This document shows positions 8,601-17,889 of a DNA stretch of 64,000 nucleotides, piece after piece (within the stretch, counting starts at the first letter, position 1; every line of letters starts with the position of its first letter). The position numbers were made by a program, and so were the translations under genes. Under the pieces are notes generated by a model. It was not told where the DNA came from. It did not search any database and was given only the letters and a program-made list of their open reading frames with translations. This stretch comes from AP-15 sp963702685 (GTDB lineage: Bacteria; Pseudomonadota; Alphaproteobacteria; ATCC43930; CGMCC-115725). The stretch covers positions 124,001 to 188,000 of the forward strand of contig CAVPDQ010000008.1 in NCBI GenBank assembly GCA_963702685.1, written 5' to 3'.

Positions 8601-9395
8601 CTAGCCGCAGGCGGCGACCGCGCGGCGGGCCATGACGCCGACGAGGTGGGCGCGGTATTCGGCTGAGGCGTGGATGTCGGAGTTGAGGTTAGTGTCGGGG
8701 ATCGTGATGTCCTTGATCGCGTCGGGGGTAAACGACCGGTCGAGGGCGGCTTCCATCTCGGGGACGCGGAAGACGCAGGCACCCGCACCGGTGATGGCGA
8801 CGCGCACGCCGGCGGCGGTGCGCGCGACAAAAGCGCCGACGATCGCATAGCGCGAGGCCGGGTTCCTAAATTTCTGGTAATTCGCGGTCTGCACCTTCGG
8901 GAACCGCACCGAAGTGACGATCTCGGTCGGCTCGAGCGCCGTCTCGAAAATGCCGGTAAAGAAATTGTCGGCGGCGATTTCGCGCTTGACCGTGTGCACG
9001 GTCGCACCGAGCGCCACCAATGCCGCCGGATAGTCGGCTGCCGGATCGTTGTTCGAGATCGAGCCGCCGATCGTGCCGCGGTTGCGCACTGCCGGGTCGC
9101 CGATCATGCCGGCCAGCGCCGCCAAGGCCGGGATCGCCTGCTTGACGAGCGGCGAGCGGTTGACCTCGGCATGCCGCGTCATCGCGCCGATGACGACCGC
9201 ATCGCCGGCGTCGGTGATCCCGCGCAAGGACGCGATCGCGGCGAGATCGACGAGGTCGGAGGGCTTTGCCAGCCGCAATTTCAGGGTCGGGATCAGGGTC
9301 ATGCCGCCGGCGACGAGCTTTGCCTCCTCATCGGCGGCGAGCAGGTTGGCGACCTCGTCGAGGCTCGCCGGCTTGTGGTAGGTGAATTCGTACAT
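8601..9395 (-). CDS. Molybdenum hydroxylase, FAD-binding medium subunit (CoxM/XdhB-like)
   Basis: A 264-residue FAD subunit of a xanthine dehydrogenase-family enzyme. It carries the two FAD motifs, VAGGMTLIPTLKLRL at residues about 30-44 and TIGGSISNNDPAADYPAALVALGA at about 110-133, followed by the CO dehydrogenase flavoprotein C-terminal domain. It takes electrons from the iron-sulfur subunit and passes them to an acceptor. It is last in an operon on the minus strand: small subunit (12330), large subunit (11810), then this gene, 39 bases downstream. Confidence 0.88.
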   Translation of the reverse strand: MYEFTYHKPASLDEVANLLAADEEAKLVAGGMTLIPTLKLRLAKPSDLVDLAAIASLRGITDAGDAVVIGAMTRHAEVNRSPLVKQAIPALAALAGMIGDPAVRNRGTIGGSISNNDPAADYPAALVALGATVHTVKREIAADNFFTGIFETALEPTEIVTSVRFPKVQTANYQKFRNPASRYAIVGAFVARTAAGVRVAITGAGACVFRVPEMEAALDRSFTPDAIKDITIPDTNLNSDIHASAEYRAHLVGVMARRAVAACG

Positions 9396-9434
9396 CGGGC
9401 TCTCCCTATTTACGTCGGCGGCCGTTCCCCCACC

Positions 9435-11810
9435 CTACTCTGCGGCGAGCGGGTGGCGGTGCTGCTGGATCAGCCGCCACAGCTTTTCGGGGGTCGCGGG
9501 CATGTCCACATGGTGCACGCCCAAGGGCTTCAGCGCATCGACGAGCGCGTTGGTGATCGCCGCCGGCGCACCGATCGCACCCGCCTCGCCGCAGCCTTTG
9601 ACGCCGAGCGGGTTGTGCGTGCACAGCGTCGTGTTGGTCGACAACGAAAACAACGGCAAATCGTCGGCGCGCGGCATCGCGTAATCGTTGTAGGAGCCGG
9701 TCAAGAGCTGCCCGGTTTCCTTGTCGTAGACGCAGCCTTCGAGCAATGCCTGGCCGATCCCTTGCGCGAGCCCGCCATGGACCTGGCCCGCGACAATCAT
9801 CGGGTTGATGATCCGCCCGAAATCGTCGCTCGCGGTGAATTTGACGACCGAGGTGCGGCCGGTCTCGGGGTCGATCTCGACCTCGGCGATATGGGCGCCC
9901 GACGGATAGGTAAAGTTTTTCGGGTCGTAAAACGCGGTCTCGTCGAGCCCCGGCTCGAGATCCTCAGGGTAGTTGTGCGGCACATAGGCGACGAGCGCCA
10001 CCTCGCCAAAGGTTTTCGAGCGGTCGGTGCCGGCGACCGTGAACTTGCCGTCGGCGAATTCGACATCGGCCTCGGCGGCTTCGAGCAGGTGGGCGGCGAT
10101 CTTGCGGCCCTTGGCGACGACCTTGTCCATCGCCTTGACGATCGCGCTGCCGCCGACCGCCAGTGAGCGCGAGCCGTAGGTGCCCATGCCGTAGGGGATC
10201 TTGGCGGTGTCGCCGTGGACGATCTCGATGCTCTCGAGCGGGATGCCGAGCCGGTCGGCGACGAGCTGCGAGAACGTCGTCTCGTGTCCCTGGCCGTGGC
10301 TGTGCGAGCCGGTCAGGACCGACACGCTGCCGGTCGGGTGGACCCGGACCGCGGCACTCTCGTAGAGGCCGGCGCGGGCGCCGAGCGAGCCGGCCACGGC
10401 CGAGGGGGCGATGCCGCACGCCTCGATATAGGTGGCGATGCCGATGCCGCGCAATTTGCCTTGGCCGAGCGCGTCGCGGCGGCGCGCCTCGAAACCGGCA
10501 TAGTCGGCGGCCTGCAACGCCATCTCCAGGGTCGTGCCGTAGTCGCCGCTGTCGTATTGCAGCGCGACCGGGGTCTGATAGGGATAGGCGTCCTTCGGGA
10601 TGAAGTTGCGGCGGCGCAATTCGGCCGGGTCCATGCCGATCTCGTCGGCGGCGAGATCGACGATGCGCTCCAAGAGATACGTCGCCTCCGGCCGGCCGGC
10701 GCCGCGATAGGCATCGACCGGGACGGTGTGGGTGAACACCGCTTTGGTCTCGACATAGATAGCGGGTGTGGTGTAGGTGCCGGCGAGGAGGGTCCCGTAG
10801 AGATAGGTCGGGATGCACGGGGCGAAGGTCGAGAGATACCCGCCCATATTGGCGATCGTCGACACCTTGAGCGCCAGGAACTTGGCCTGCTGGTCGAGAC
10901 CCAATTCGACATGGGTTACGTGGTCGCGGCCATGCGCGTCGGACATAAAGCTTTCCGAGCGCTCGGCGGTCCATTTGACCGGGCGGCGCAGTTTGCCGGC
11001 GGCCCAGGTGACGATCGCCTCCTCGGCGTAATGATAGATTTTCGAGCCGAAGCCGCCGCCGACATCGGGGGCGACGACGCGCAATTTCGACTCTGGGATG
11101 TGCAGCACAAAGGCGCCCATCAAGAGGCGGATGACGTGCGGGTTCTGGCTGGTTGTGTATAAGGTGTAGTCACCTGTAGCTCTGTCGTATTCTCCGATCG
11201 CCGCGCGCGGCTCCATCGCGTTAGGGACGAGGCGGTTGTTGACGAGGTCGAGCCGGACGACGCGTGCGGCTGTGGCGAGCGCCGCATCGACCGCGGCCGG
11301 ATCGCCCAGATGCCAGTCGTAGCAGAGGTTGCCCGGGGCCTCGGCGAAAACCTGGGGCGCCCCAGGCTTCAGCGCCTCGGCGGGGTCGGTGACCGCCCTT
11401 TCCTCGGCGTAATCGACGCGGATTTGGTCGGCTGCCTCGCGCGCCTCGTCGAGCGTCTCGGCGATCACGACGGCGACCTGGTCGCCGACATGGCGCACCC
11501 GCTCGGTGGCGAGCGGCGGGTGCGCCGGCTCGGCCATCGGCGAGCCGTCCTTCGAATGCACCTGCCAGCCGCAGGGCAGCCCGCCGACCCCGTCGGCCGC
11601 CATGTCCTTGCCGGTATAGATGGCGGCGACCCCGGCTGCCCGCGCCGCGGCGGCGGTATCGATGCCGGTGATGCGGGCATGCGCGTGCGGGCTTCTGAGG
11701 ATATAGGCGTGGAGCTGGTGCGGGCGGTCGATGTCGTCGGTGTAGTTGCCCTGCCCGGTCAGAAAGCGGAAATCCTCGCGCCGCCTGACCGCCGTGCCGA
11801 TGGTAGCCAC
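9435..11810 (-). CDS. Molybdenum hydroxylase, molybdopterin-binding large subunit
   Basis: A 791-residue catalytic subunit that binds molybdopterin cytosine dinucleotide. It begins TAVRREDFRFLTGQGNYTDD and has VGGGFGSKIYHYAEEA, the molybdopterin loop AYRGAGRPEATYLLERIVD, SHSHGQGHETTFSQL and the C-terminal GVKGCGEAGAIGAPAA with the catalytic Glu at about 742. True form I CO dehydrogenases carry AYRCSFR in the active-site loop; this protein has AYRGAGR, so it is a form II or general xanthine dehydrogenase-like hydroxylase. The substrate is unknown: an aldehyde, a purine or another heteroaromatic compound. It is followed by the FAD gene and preceded by the 2Fe-2S gene, only 4 bases away. Confidence 0.88.
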   Translation of the reverse strand: MATIGTAVRRREDFRFLTGQGNYTDDIDRPHQLHAYILRSPHAHARITGIDTAAAARAAGVAAIYTGKDMAADGVGGLPCGWQVHSKDGSPMAEPAHPPLATERVRHVGDQVAVVIAETLDEAREAADQIRVDYAEERAVTDPAEALKPGAPQVFAEAPGNLCYDWHLGDPAAVDAALATAARVVRLDLVNNRLVPNAMEPRAAIGEYDRATGDYTLYTTSQNPHVIRLLMGAFVLHIPESKLRVVAPDVGGGFGSKIYHYAEEAIVTWAAGKLRRPVKWTAERSESFMSDAHGRDHVTHVELGLDQQAKFLALKVSTIANMGGYLSTFAPCIPTYLYGTLLAGTYTTPAIYVETKAVFTHTVPVDAYRGAGRPEATYLLERIVDLAADEIGMDPAELRRRNFIPKDAYPYQTPVALQYDSGDYGTTLEMALQAADYAGFEARRRDALGQGKLRGIGIATYIEACGIAPSAVAGSLGARAGLYESAAVRVHPTGSVSVLTGSHSHGQGHETTFSQLVADRLGIPLESIEIVHGDTAKIPYGMGTYGSRSLAVGGSAIVKAMDKVVAKGRKIAAHLLEAAEADVEFADGKFTVAGTDRSKTFGEVALVAYVPHNYPEDLEPGLDETAFYDPKNFTYPSGAHIAEVEIDPETGRTSVVKFTASDDFGRIINPMIVAGQVHGGLAQGIGQALLEGCVYDKETGQLLTGSYNDYAMPRADDLPLFSLSTNTTLCTHNPLGVKGCGEAGAIGAPAAITNALVDALKPLGVHHVDMPATPEKLWRLIQQHRHPLAAE

Positions 11811-11814
11811 GGCC

Positions 11815-12330
<516 letters not shown>

Positions 12331-12440
12331 CTCCCTGCGTCACGCCATCTCGCCCGGCCGCCCGCGGACGACCGCTGCCCGGCTAATGATCATGCCCGCC
12401 CGCCTCCGGTCAAGGCGCTCGCGGGCGGCAGCGGACGGCT

Positions 12441-13139
12441 TTAGCGGACCCCGCCGTGGCGGGTGAAATAGAACAGCATCGCCGCGACCAGCGCGGCGAG
12501 CCCGGTGACCCAAACCGCCGGCGGAATGCGCATATCCTTGGCTGCGGCAAGAGCGGGGGCTGCGGCAAGAGCGGGGGCTGAGCCAAGAGTGGGGGCGCCG
12601 GCGAGCGCGGGCGCGTCTGCCGCCCGGCGCTCCATCGCCGCCGCCTGCGGCCCGCCTGCGGCCGGGGCCGGTCCGGCCGCTTCCTGCGATGCCGGCTCGG
12701 GCGCCATCGCCCCGGCAAAGCGCTCGAAAAAATCGGCCGCCATCTTGCGCGAGGTCGCGTCGATCAGCCGCGAGCCGATCTGCGCGAGCTTGCCGCCGAC
12801 ATGCGCCTGGACCGCGTATTTGAGCAAGGTCGCCTCGCCGCCCTCCTCGTCGAGATCGACCTTGGCGCTCCCTTTGGCAAAGCCGGCGACGCCGCCGCTG
12901 CCCTCGCCCGAGATCGTGTAGCCCTTGGGCGGATCGAGATCGGACAGGGCGACCTTGCCGGCAAAATTCGCCCGGACCGGTCCGACCTTGGCCACAACCT
13001 TGGCGGTGAACTCGGTCGGCGACACCTTTTCGATCGTCTCGCAGCCGGGGATGCACCGCTTCAATATTTCCGGGTCGTTCAACGCCTCCCACACCCGCTG
13101 GCGCGGTGCGGGGATATGAAATTCGCCAGTCATTTCCAT
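12441..13139 (-). CDS. CoxG-like SRPBCC protein with C-terminal membrane anchor
   Basis: A 232-residue protein. Residues 1-145 form an SRPBCC (CoxG, carbon monoxide dehydrogenase subunit G) domain: MEMTGEFHIPAPRQRVWEAL, DPEILKRCIPGCE, LDPPKGYTISGEGSGGVAGFAKGSAKVDL. A long Ala/Pro-rich linker (about 150-205) includes an imperfect repeat, ALAGAPTLGSAPALAAAPAL, from an 18-bp DNA repeat at about 12541-12598. The end, PPAVWVTGLAALVAAMLFYF, is a membrane helix. CoxG proteins anchor Cox-type hydroxylases to the membrane, and the adjacent operon fits. The start at 13139 is chosen because the domain begins there; the frame is open to 13196. Confidence 0.82.
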   Translation of the reverse strand: MEMTGEFHIPAPRQRVWEALNDPEILKRCIPGCETIEKVSPTEFTAKVVAKVGPVRANFAGKVALSDLDPPKGYTISGEGSGGVAGFAKGSAKVDLDEEGGEATLLKYAVQAHVGGKLAQIGSRLIDATSRKMAADFFERFAGAMAPEPASQEAAGPAPAAGGPQAAAMERRAADAPALAGAPTLGSAPALAAAPALAAAKDMRIPPAVWVTGLAALVAAMLFYFTRHGGVR

Positions 13140-13318
13140 CGGCACGATCCTTTGATCGTCAGCGAGAGTGTGGTCGGGCGGTCGGCGCGATTGCAACGGC
13201 GCGCGCCGACGATTGCAACGGCGCGGCCGCGACCCGGGCGGCTAAGCCGGTCGGCGGCGAATAAAACCGCGCTCGGCTGTGGTCATGCCACAGGTGGTGT
13301 AGAATATCGTGCAATGGC

Positions 13319-13864
13319 GTGGCTGGCGAGCGGCGGCGCAGGAGCCGGTTCGAGGCGGTGGTATTGCCGCATCTCGACGCCGCCTATGCGCTGGCGCGGT
13401 GGCTGACGCGCAACGATGCCGATGCGGCCGATGTCGTGCAGGAGGCGATGCTGCGGGCGTTCCGTTATTTCGACAGCTATCGCGAGGGCGACGCCAAGAG
13501 CTGGGTGCTGCGGATCGTGCGGCGCAGCGCCTACAGCTGGCTCGAGCGCAACCGGCCGGCCGAAATCGTGCCGCTCGACGACGAGGAGGAGCCCGGCCAG
13601 GCGGGGTTCGCGCCGGCGAGCGGCGGGAGCACCGAAACCTTGCTGCAAAGCCGCTCCGACCTGCGCCGGCTCGACCGGCTGATCGAGGCGCTGCCGGCGC
13701 CGTTGCGCGAGGCGATCGTGCTGCGCGAATTGCAGGAGCTGGATTATCGCCAGATCGCCGAGGTGACGGGGGTGCCGATCGGCACTGTCATGTCGCGGCT
13801 GCATCGCGCCCGAAGCGCGCTGCGCCGGGCCTGGGACGGAAAGGAGGGCGGCGATGCGGTGTGA
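13319..13864 (+). CDS. ECF-type RNA polymerase sigma factor
   Basis: A 181-residue sigma-70 family factor with only regions 2 and 4. Region 2 is FEAVVLPHLDAAYALARWLT, then ADAADVVQEAMLRAFRYFDSYREGDAKSWVLRIVRR; region 4 is LPAPLREAIVLRELQELDYRQIAEVTGVPIGTVMSRLHRARSAL. It would direct RNA polymerase to stress or envelope genes and be held by the product of the next gene, which it overlaps by 11 bases. A GTG start at 13319 is the first available; an ATG ten bases upstream is in another frame. Confidence 0.87.
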   Translation: MAGERRRRSRFEAVVLPHLDAAYALARWLTRNDADAADVVQEAMLRAFRYFDSYREGDAKSWVLRIVRRSAYSWLERNRPAEIVPLDDEEEPGQAGFAPASGGSTETLLQSRSDLRRLDRLIEALPAPLREAIVLRELQELDYRQIAEVTGVPIGTVMSRLHRARSALRRAWDGKEGGDAV

Positions 13865-14613
13865 GGAGGCCCGTCCCCGGCTCGACGCCTATATCGACGG
13901 CGAGCTGGGCGAGGCCGAGCGGGCCGCGCTGCGCGAGCATTTGGCGGGCTGCGGCGAATGCGGGCCGGAGGCGGAGGCGGTCGAGCGTTTGCGCGCCGGC
14001 ATCCGCGAAGCGGCCCCCCTGTATCGCGCGCCGCCCGAATTGCGCCGGCAGATCCACGCGGCGCTGCGCCGCGAACGGGGGGCGCCAGTCGCGACTGCCT
14101 GGCGGGCGCCGGGCTGGCTCGCCTATGCCGCCTCGATCCTGGTCGCGGTCGCGGTCGGCGCCGGCGGCACCTATGTGCTGACCGGCGCGCAGCAGGAAAA
14201 CACCGTCGCCAACGAGATCATCGACAACCACCTGCGCTCGCTGCTCGGCACGCATCTGACCGATGTCGCCTCTTCCGACAAGCACACGGTCAAGCCGTGG
14301 TTCGCCGGCCGCACCGAATTGTCGCCGCCGGGGATCGACCTCGCCGCACAGGGCTTCCCGCTCGATCGGCGGGCGCCTCGACCTGGTCGAGGGAAAGCCG
14401 GTGCCGGCGCTCGTCTATCGCGCCGGCAAGCACGTCATCAACGTCTTCGTGCTGCCGGCGCAGAAGGGGGATCTCGGCGAAGCCGCCAGCCGGCGCGGCT
14501 ACACCCTGCACCATTGGACCGAGGGCGACATCGGCTATTGGGCGGTGTCCGACGCCGCCCCCGGCGAATTCGCCAAATTCGAGCAGGCGTTCCGCGCCGC
14601 CGCCGCCAAGTGA
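13854..14613 (+). CDS. Anti-sigma factor, zinc-finger transmembrane type, frameshifted
   Basis: The N-terminus MRCEEARPRLDAYIDGELGEAERAALREHLAGCGEC is a ZAS anti-sigma domain with the H-x3-C-x2-C zinc motif. A membrane helix follows (WLAYAASILVAVAVGAGGTYVL, about residues 85-106), then a periplasmic region. After GFPL at about base 14363 one extra G shifts the frame; repaired, it continues IGGRLDLVEGKPVPALVYRAGKHVINVFVLPAQKG and ends FEQAFRAAAAK at 14613. The repaired length is about 252 residues. It would hold the ECF sigma factor at the membrane. Unrepaired, the first frame runs on through the downstream GNAT gene, a misleading 406-residue ORF. Confidence 0.8.
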
Positions 14614-15074
14614 CCGCGATCGGCGCTGCCGTTTGGCCGCAAGATCGGGAGGAAGTCGTGCAGCTGATGCGCGACTATGCCGCGAGCCTCGATATCGATC
14701 TCGGCTTTCAGGGCTTTGCCGCCGAGCTCGCCGGGCTGCCGGGCAGCTATGCGCGGCCGCAGGGTGTCGTGCTGATCGCGCGGGAGAAAGGCGAGGCGGC
14801 GGGCATGGTCGCCTACCGTCCGCGGTGCGAGGGGGTCTGCGAGATGAAGCGGCTCTTTGTCCGCAAGCACTTTCGCGGTGCCGGGCTCGGCCGGCATTTG
14901 TGCGCAGCGCTGATCGAGGACGCCCGCGCCCAGGGCTACCGCCGGATGCTGCTCGACACCGTCGCGTCGATGATGGCTGCCCACAGGCTCTATGCCGCGC
15001 TCGGCTTCCGCCCGACGGCACCCTATTACGACAACCCGCTGCCCGGCGCGGCCTATCTGGCGCTCGACCTTTAG
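14610..15074 (+). CDS. GNAT-family N-acetyltransferase
   Basis: A 154-residue acetyl-CoA-dependent transferase. It begins GTG ACC GCG at 14610, overlapping the anti-sigma TGA by GTGA, which suggests translational coupling. Core motif A is MKRLFVRKHFRGAGLGRHLCAALIEDARAQGYRRMLLDT, with R-G-x-G-x-G/A binding the pyrophosphate of acetyl-CoA, followed by AAHRLYAALGFRPTAPYYDNPLPGAAYL. The substrate is unknown. Its position behind a sigma/anti-sigma pair may only be positional. Confidence 0.85.
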   Translation: MTAIGAAVWPQDREEVVQLMRDYAASLDIDLGFQGFAAELAGLPGSYARPQGVVLIAREKGEAAGMVAYRPRCEGVCEMKRLFVRKHFRGAGLGRHLCAALIEDARAQGYRRMLLDTVASMMAAHRLYAALGFRPTAPYYDNPLPGAAYLALDL

Positions 15075-15408
15075 CGTCCGACCCGAAATTTATCGTGCTA
15101 TATCGGTGACGAGAACAAGTGATCACACCTGAAAAGACTTGTAGGATGGGTTGAGCGACAGCGAAGCCCATCTTTTTCGGTTGTCGCGATGGGTTTCGCG
15201 ATGCTCAACCCATCCTACGCTGTTTTCCGGTGAATCATGTGATTGAGCCGGAACTCTAAATGGTAGGAACCAGACACTTGACTCCGTTCTTGCCTTCCCG
15301 GCGAAGGCCGGGACCCATCTCTGCCATGGGTACCGGCCTTCGCCGGTATGGCTGGTAGTCGGTCAGATCCGACAGATGCCATCCATGATTTAATCGATGA
15401 TGCGAACC
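15075..15408. repeat. Intergenic region with two palindromic repeats
   Basis: Positions 15141-15218 form a long hairpin: GTAGGATGGGTTGAGC on the left pairs with GCTCAACCCATCCTAC on the right, a dispersed bacterial repeat of the GTAGGATGGGTTGAGC type. It may also end transcription of the GNAT gene. A second family lies at about 15297-15352, with CCCGGCGAAGGCCGGGACCC and TACCGGCCTTCGCCGGTA as separate hairpins. No gene is seen. Confidence 0.65.
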
Positions 15409-15642
15409 TCAACCGGCATTGCGCAAAAGCGGCTGCAATATCGCACGGGCGCGCTCGATATTGGCGCGGCGTTCCGCAGTATCGGCGGGCATCGGCAAGT
15501 CGAGGTCGTGCTGCGACAACGCGATGATCAGATCGGCATAGTCATCGAGGCCGGCGAGCTCGATGGCGCGGCGGGTGCCAAGGCGGCCCGCCGCATAATC
15601 GCGGAGCACCTGGAGCTGCCGGTCCTTGCTTGTCTGCGTCAT
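15409..15642 (-). CDS. Small conserved-looking protein of unknown function
   Basis: Seventy-seven residues, soluble and helix-rich: MTQTSKDRQLQVLRDYAAGR, LGTRRAIELAGLDDYADLII, ALSQHDLDLPMPADTAERRA, NIERARAILQPLLRNAG. The RRAIELAGLDDYADLIIAL part recalls the helix-turn-helix half of UPF0175-type antitoxins, in which a tandem helix selects a recognition sequence, but no toxin partner lies beside it. It is 18 bases downstream of ridA on the same strand, so the two may be co-transcribed. I do not assign a function. Confidence 0.55.
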   Translation of the reverse strand: MTQTSKDRQLQVLRDYAAGRLGTRRAIELAGLDDYADLIIALSQHDLDLPMPADTAERRANIERARAILQPLLRNAG

Positions 15643-15660
15643 TGCACGTCCTGATCCGCC

Positions 15661-16065
15661 TCAGCCGCGCTCCGGGATCACCGCGATGGCGCTGATCTCG
15701 ATCAGATAGTCGGGCGAGGTCATCTTGACCACCTCGACCATGGTCGAGGCCGGCAGCGGCTCCGTGAAATATTCGCGCCGGACTTTGTGGATCACCTCGA
15801 AATGCTCCATGTTGCGGATGTAGACATCGACGCGGCAGATATCGTCCATCTGCCCGCCGGCGGCCTCGACCGCAGCCTTCAGGTTTTCGCAGACCTGGCG
15901 CGTCTGGGCCTCGATGTCGCCGACCCCGGCGATCGTGCCGTCCGCGCGCCGCGCGGTCATGCCCGAGATAAAGACGAGCCGGCCCTGCGCCTCGACCATC
16001 GTCGCGTGCGAAAAATGCCCGCTCGGCTGCCGCAATCGCGGCGAGGTGATCTGTCGCTTGGCCAT
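15661..16065 (-). CDS. RidA/YjgF family deaminase-like protein
   Basis: A 134-residue Rid protein, normally a trimer that hydrolyses reactive enamine or imine intermediates. The family arginine sits in VCRVDVYIRNMEHFEVIHKV, preceded by the GDIEAQTRQVCENLKAAVEAAGG helix and followed by the trimer-contact strand ASTMVEVVKMTSPDYLIEISAIAVIP. It lacks a clear full RidA signature at the end, so it belongs to a Rid subfamily of less certain activity. It is divergent from pyrF. Confidence 0.82.
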   Translation of the reverse strand: MAKRQITSPRLRQPSGHFSHATMVEAQGRLVFISGMTARRADGTIAGVGDIEAQTRQVCENLKAAVEAAGGQMDDICRVDVYIRNMEHFEVIHKVRREYFTEPLPASTMVEVVKMTSPDYLIEISAIAVIPERG

Positions 16066-16118
16066 CGCCCGCCTCCCGGATTAGCCTCCCCCGGAGGATA
16101 GCACAGGACACGCAACCG

Positions 16119-16844
16119 ATGCCCGGCCTCCGCGATATCCCCGCCCGCATCGAGGACCGCCTGATCGTGGCGCTCGACGTGCCGACGATCGGCGCGGCGC
16201 GCCTGCTCGTCGACCGGCTCGACGGCATCGTCTCGTTCTTCAAGCTCGGGCTGTGGCTGATGTTCGCCGCCGGGTTCGAGCGGCTCGTCGACGAGGTCCT
16301 GGCGCGGGACAAGAAGATTTTCCTCGACACCAAGATGTTCGATATCGGCGAGACCGTTCGCCAAGGGGTCGCCCGCGCCGCCGAACGCGGGGTCAGCTTT
16401 GTCACTGTCCATGGCGACGCCGACATCATTCGCGCCGCTGCCGCCGGCAAGGCGGGGAGCGAGCTGAAGGTTCTGGTGGTGCCGGTGCTGACGAGCCTCG
16501 ACGCGCAAGGGCTGCGCCAGCTCGGCTATAGCGGCAATCTCGCGGATCTCATCGTCGAGCGCGCCAGGATGACCCGGGATTGCGGCTGCGACGGGATCAT
16601 CGCAGCGCCGCAAGACAACCCGAACGCGATCCGCCGCGCCGCCGATGCCGAGGGCCTGTTGGTTGTCACCCCTGGGGTCAGGCTCGCCGGCAGCGCGCTC
16701 GACGACCACAAGCGCGCCGGGACCCCGGCATCGGCGATCGCCGCCGGCGCCGACTATCTCGTCGTCGGCCGCCCGATCGTCAAAGCCCCCGACCCGGCCG
16801 GCGCCGCCCGCCATATCATCGAAGATATGCGGAGCGGCCTCTAG
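16119..16844 (+). CDS. pyrF: Orotidine-5'-phosphate decarboxylase
   Basis: The 241-residue last enzyme of UMP synthesis, which decarboxylates OMP. The charged catalytic array is visible: Asp20 in IVALDVP, Lys42 in SFFKLGLWL, and Asp70-x-Lys72-x-x-Asp75 in FLDTKMFDIGET. The C-terminal phosphate loop reads VTPGVR and GADYLVVGRPIVKAPDPAGAA. Length and motifs are those of bacterial PyrF. It is alone here, 55 bases before a plus-strand oxidoreductase. Confidence 0.95.
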   Translation: MPGLRDIPARIEDRLIVALDVPTIGAARLLVDRLDGIVSFFKLGLWLMFAAGFERLVDEVLARDKKIFLDTKMFDIGETVRQGVARAAERGVSFVTVHGDADIIRAAAAGKAGSELKVLVVPVLTSLDAQGLRQLGYSGNLADLIVERARMTRDCGCDGIIAAPQDNPNAIRRAADAEGLLVVTPGVRLAGSALDDHKRAGTPASAIAAGADYLVVGRPIVKAPDPAGAARHIIEDMRSGL

Positions 16845-16899
16845 CCGATGACCGGCGCCGCCGCTAGTCTCGGCTGAGGACACGGCCGAGGAGGGAGCG

Positions 16900-17826
16900 A
16901 TGAAGGCGGTTCTGCTGATGAAGCACGGCGGGCCCGAGGTGCTGCGCTACGGCGAGGCGCCCGACCCCACCCCCGGGCCCGGCGAGGTCGTCGTCGATAT
17001 CCATGCAGCCAGCGTCAACGCTGCAGATTACAAGGTGCGGCTCGGCTCCGGCCGATATTCCGAGCTCAAATTCCCGCATATTCTGGGACGGGATTTTTCC
17101 GGCGTGGTCGCGGCGCTCGGACCGGGTGTCGACGACTTCGAGCCCGGCGAGGCGGTGTTTGGCGTGACCGACCAGGGGATCGAGGGCTGCTACGCCGAAA
17201 AGCTCGCGATCAAGGCGGCGCTCATCGCCAAAAAGCCGGACGGGCTCGGCCATGCCGAGGCGGCGGCGATGGGATTGACCAGCCTGACCGCGCTATGGGC
17301 GGTCGAGGATACGGCCAAAGTCAAAGCCGGCGAGACGATCCTGATCCAAGGGGGGGCCGGCGGTGTCGCCGGCTTTGCGATCCAGCTGGCAAAATATCTC
17401 GGCGCCACCGTGGTCACGACCGCCAGCGCCGGCAACCACGCCTACGTCAAGAGCCTCGGCGCGGATCGCGCGATCGACTACAACAACGAGGATTTCACCA
17501 CGGCGGCGGGCGATTGCGACGTCGTCTTCGACACCGTCGGCGGCGCGGTGCAAGTGCGTTCCTACGAAGTGCTGAAGCCGGGCGGGCGGCTCGTCTGGAT
17601 CGCCGCCGCACCCGCCGGGTTCGAGCCGGGCCGCAAGGATGTCACGGTATTGCGCCCGAATGTCGTGCGCGACCGCGCTCATCTCGAGCGGATGAAGGCG
17701 CTCTATGCCGCCGGTGCCGTCTGGCCGCCCAGCATTGTGCGCTATAAGCTCGCCGACGCGGCCGAAGCGCACCGGGTCAGCGAAGGGCGCCATCTGCAAG
17801 GCAAGCTGGTGCTGGAAGTCCACTGA
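16900..17826 (+). CDS. Zinc-type alcohol dehydrogenase-like quinone oxidoreductase
   Basis: A 308-residue MDR-superfamily NADPH:quinone reductase. The N-terminal GroES-like domain is MKAVLLMKHGGPEVLRYGEA, then VDIHAASVNAADYKVR and HILGRDFSGVVAALGPGV; the nucleotide motif is ILIQGGAGGVAGFAIQLAKYLGA. No catalytic zinc ligands are present, as in quinone oxidoreductases. GAGGAGGGAGCG lies before the ATG. The last codons and stop form the first copy of a 19-bp tandem repeat that continues downstream. Confidence 0.88.
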   Translation: MKAVLLMKHGGPEVLRYGEAPDPTPGPGEVVVDIHAASVNAADYKVRLGSGRYSELKFPHILGRDFSGVVAALGPGVDDFEPGEAVFGVTDQGIEGCYAEKLAIKAALIAKKPDGLGHAEAAAMGLTSLTALWAVEDTAKVKAGETILIQGGAGGVAGFAIQLAKYLGATVVTTASAGNHAYVKSLGADRAIDYNNEDFTTAAGDCDVVFDTVGGAVQVRSYEVLKPGGRLVWIAAAPAGFEPGRKDVTVLRPNVVRDRAHLERMKALYAAGAVWPPSIVRYKLADAAEAHRVSEGRHLQGKLVLEVH

Positions 17827-17867
17827 CCCGCAGGAATCCCACTAACCCGCTGGAATCCCACTGGCAG
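17811..17867 (+). repeat. 19-bp tandem repeat, three copies, copied from a gene end
   Basis: Unit GCTGGAATCCCACTAACCC occurs at 17811-17829, 17830-17848 and 17849-17867 with a few changes. The first copy contains the last codons and the TGA of the oxidoreductase, so the repeat arose from the end of the gene. Confidence 0.75.
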
Positions 17868-17889
17868 CAATTCCAACAAGGAGGAAGAT

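Noticed and set aside
13854..15074. A 406-residue anti-sigma/acetyltransferase fusion protein
   Set aside because: The middle is out of frame with the anti-sigma family; a single extra base at about 14364 joins two separate genes artificially.
15409..15642. Antitoxin of the UPF0175 type
   Set aside because: Resemblance is limited to one helix pair, and no toxin gene is adjacent; left as unknown.
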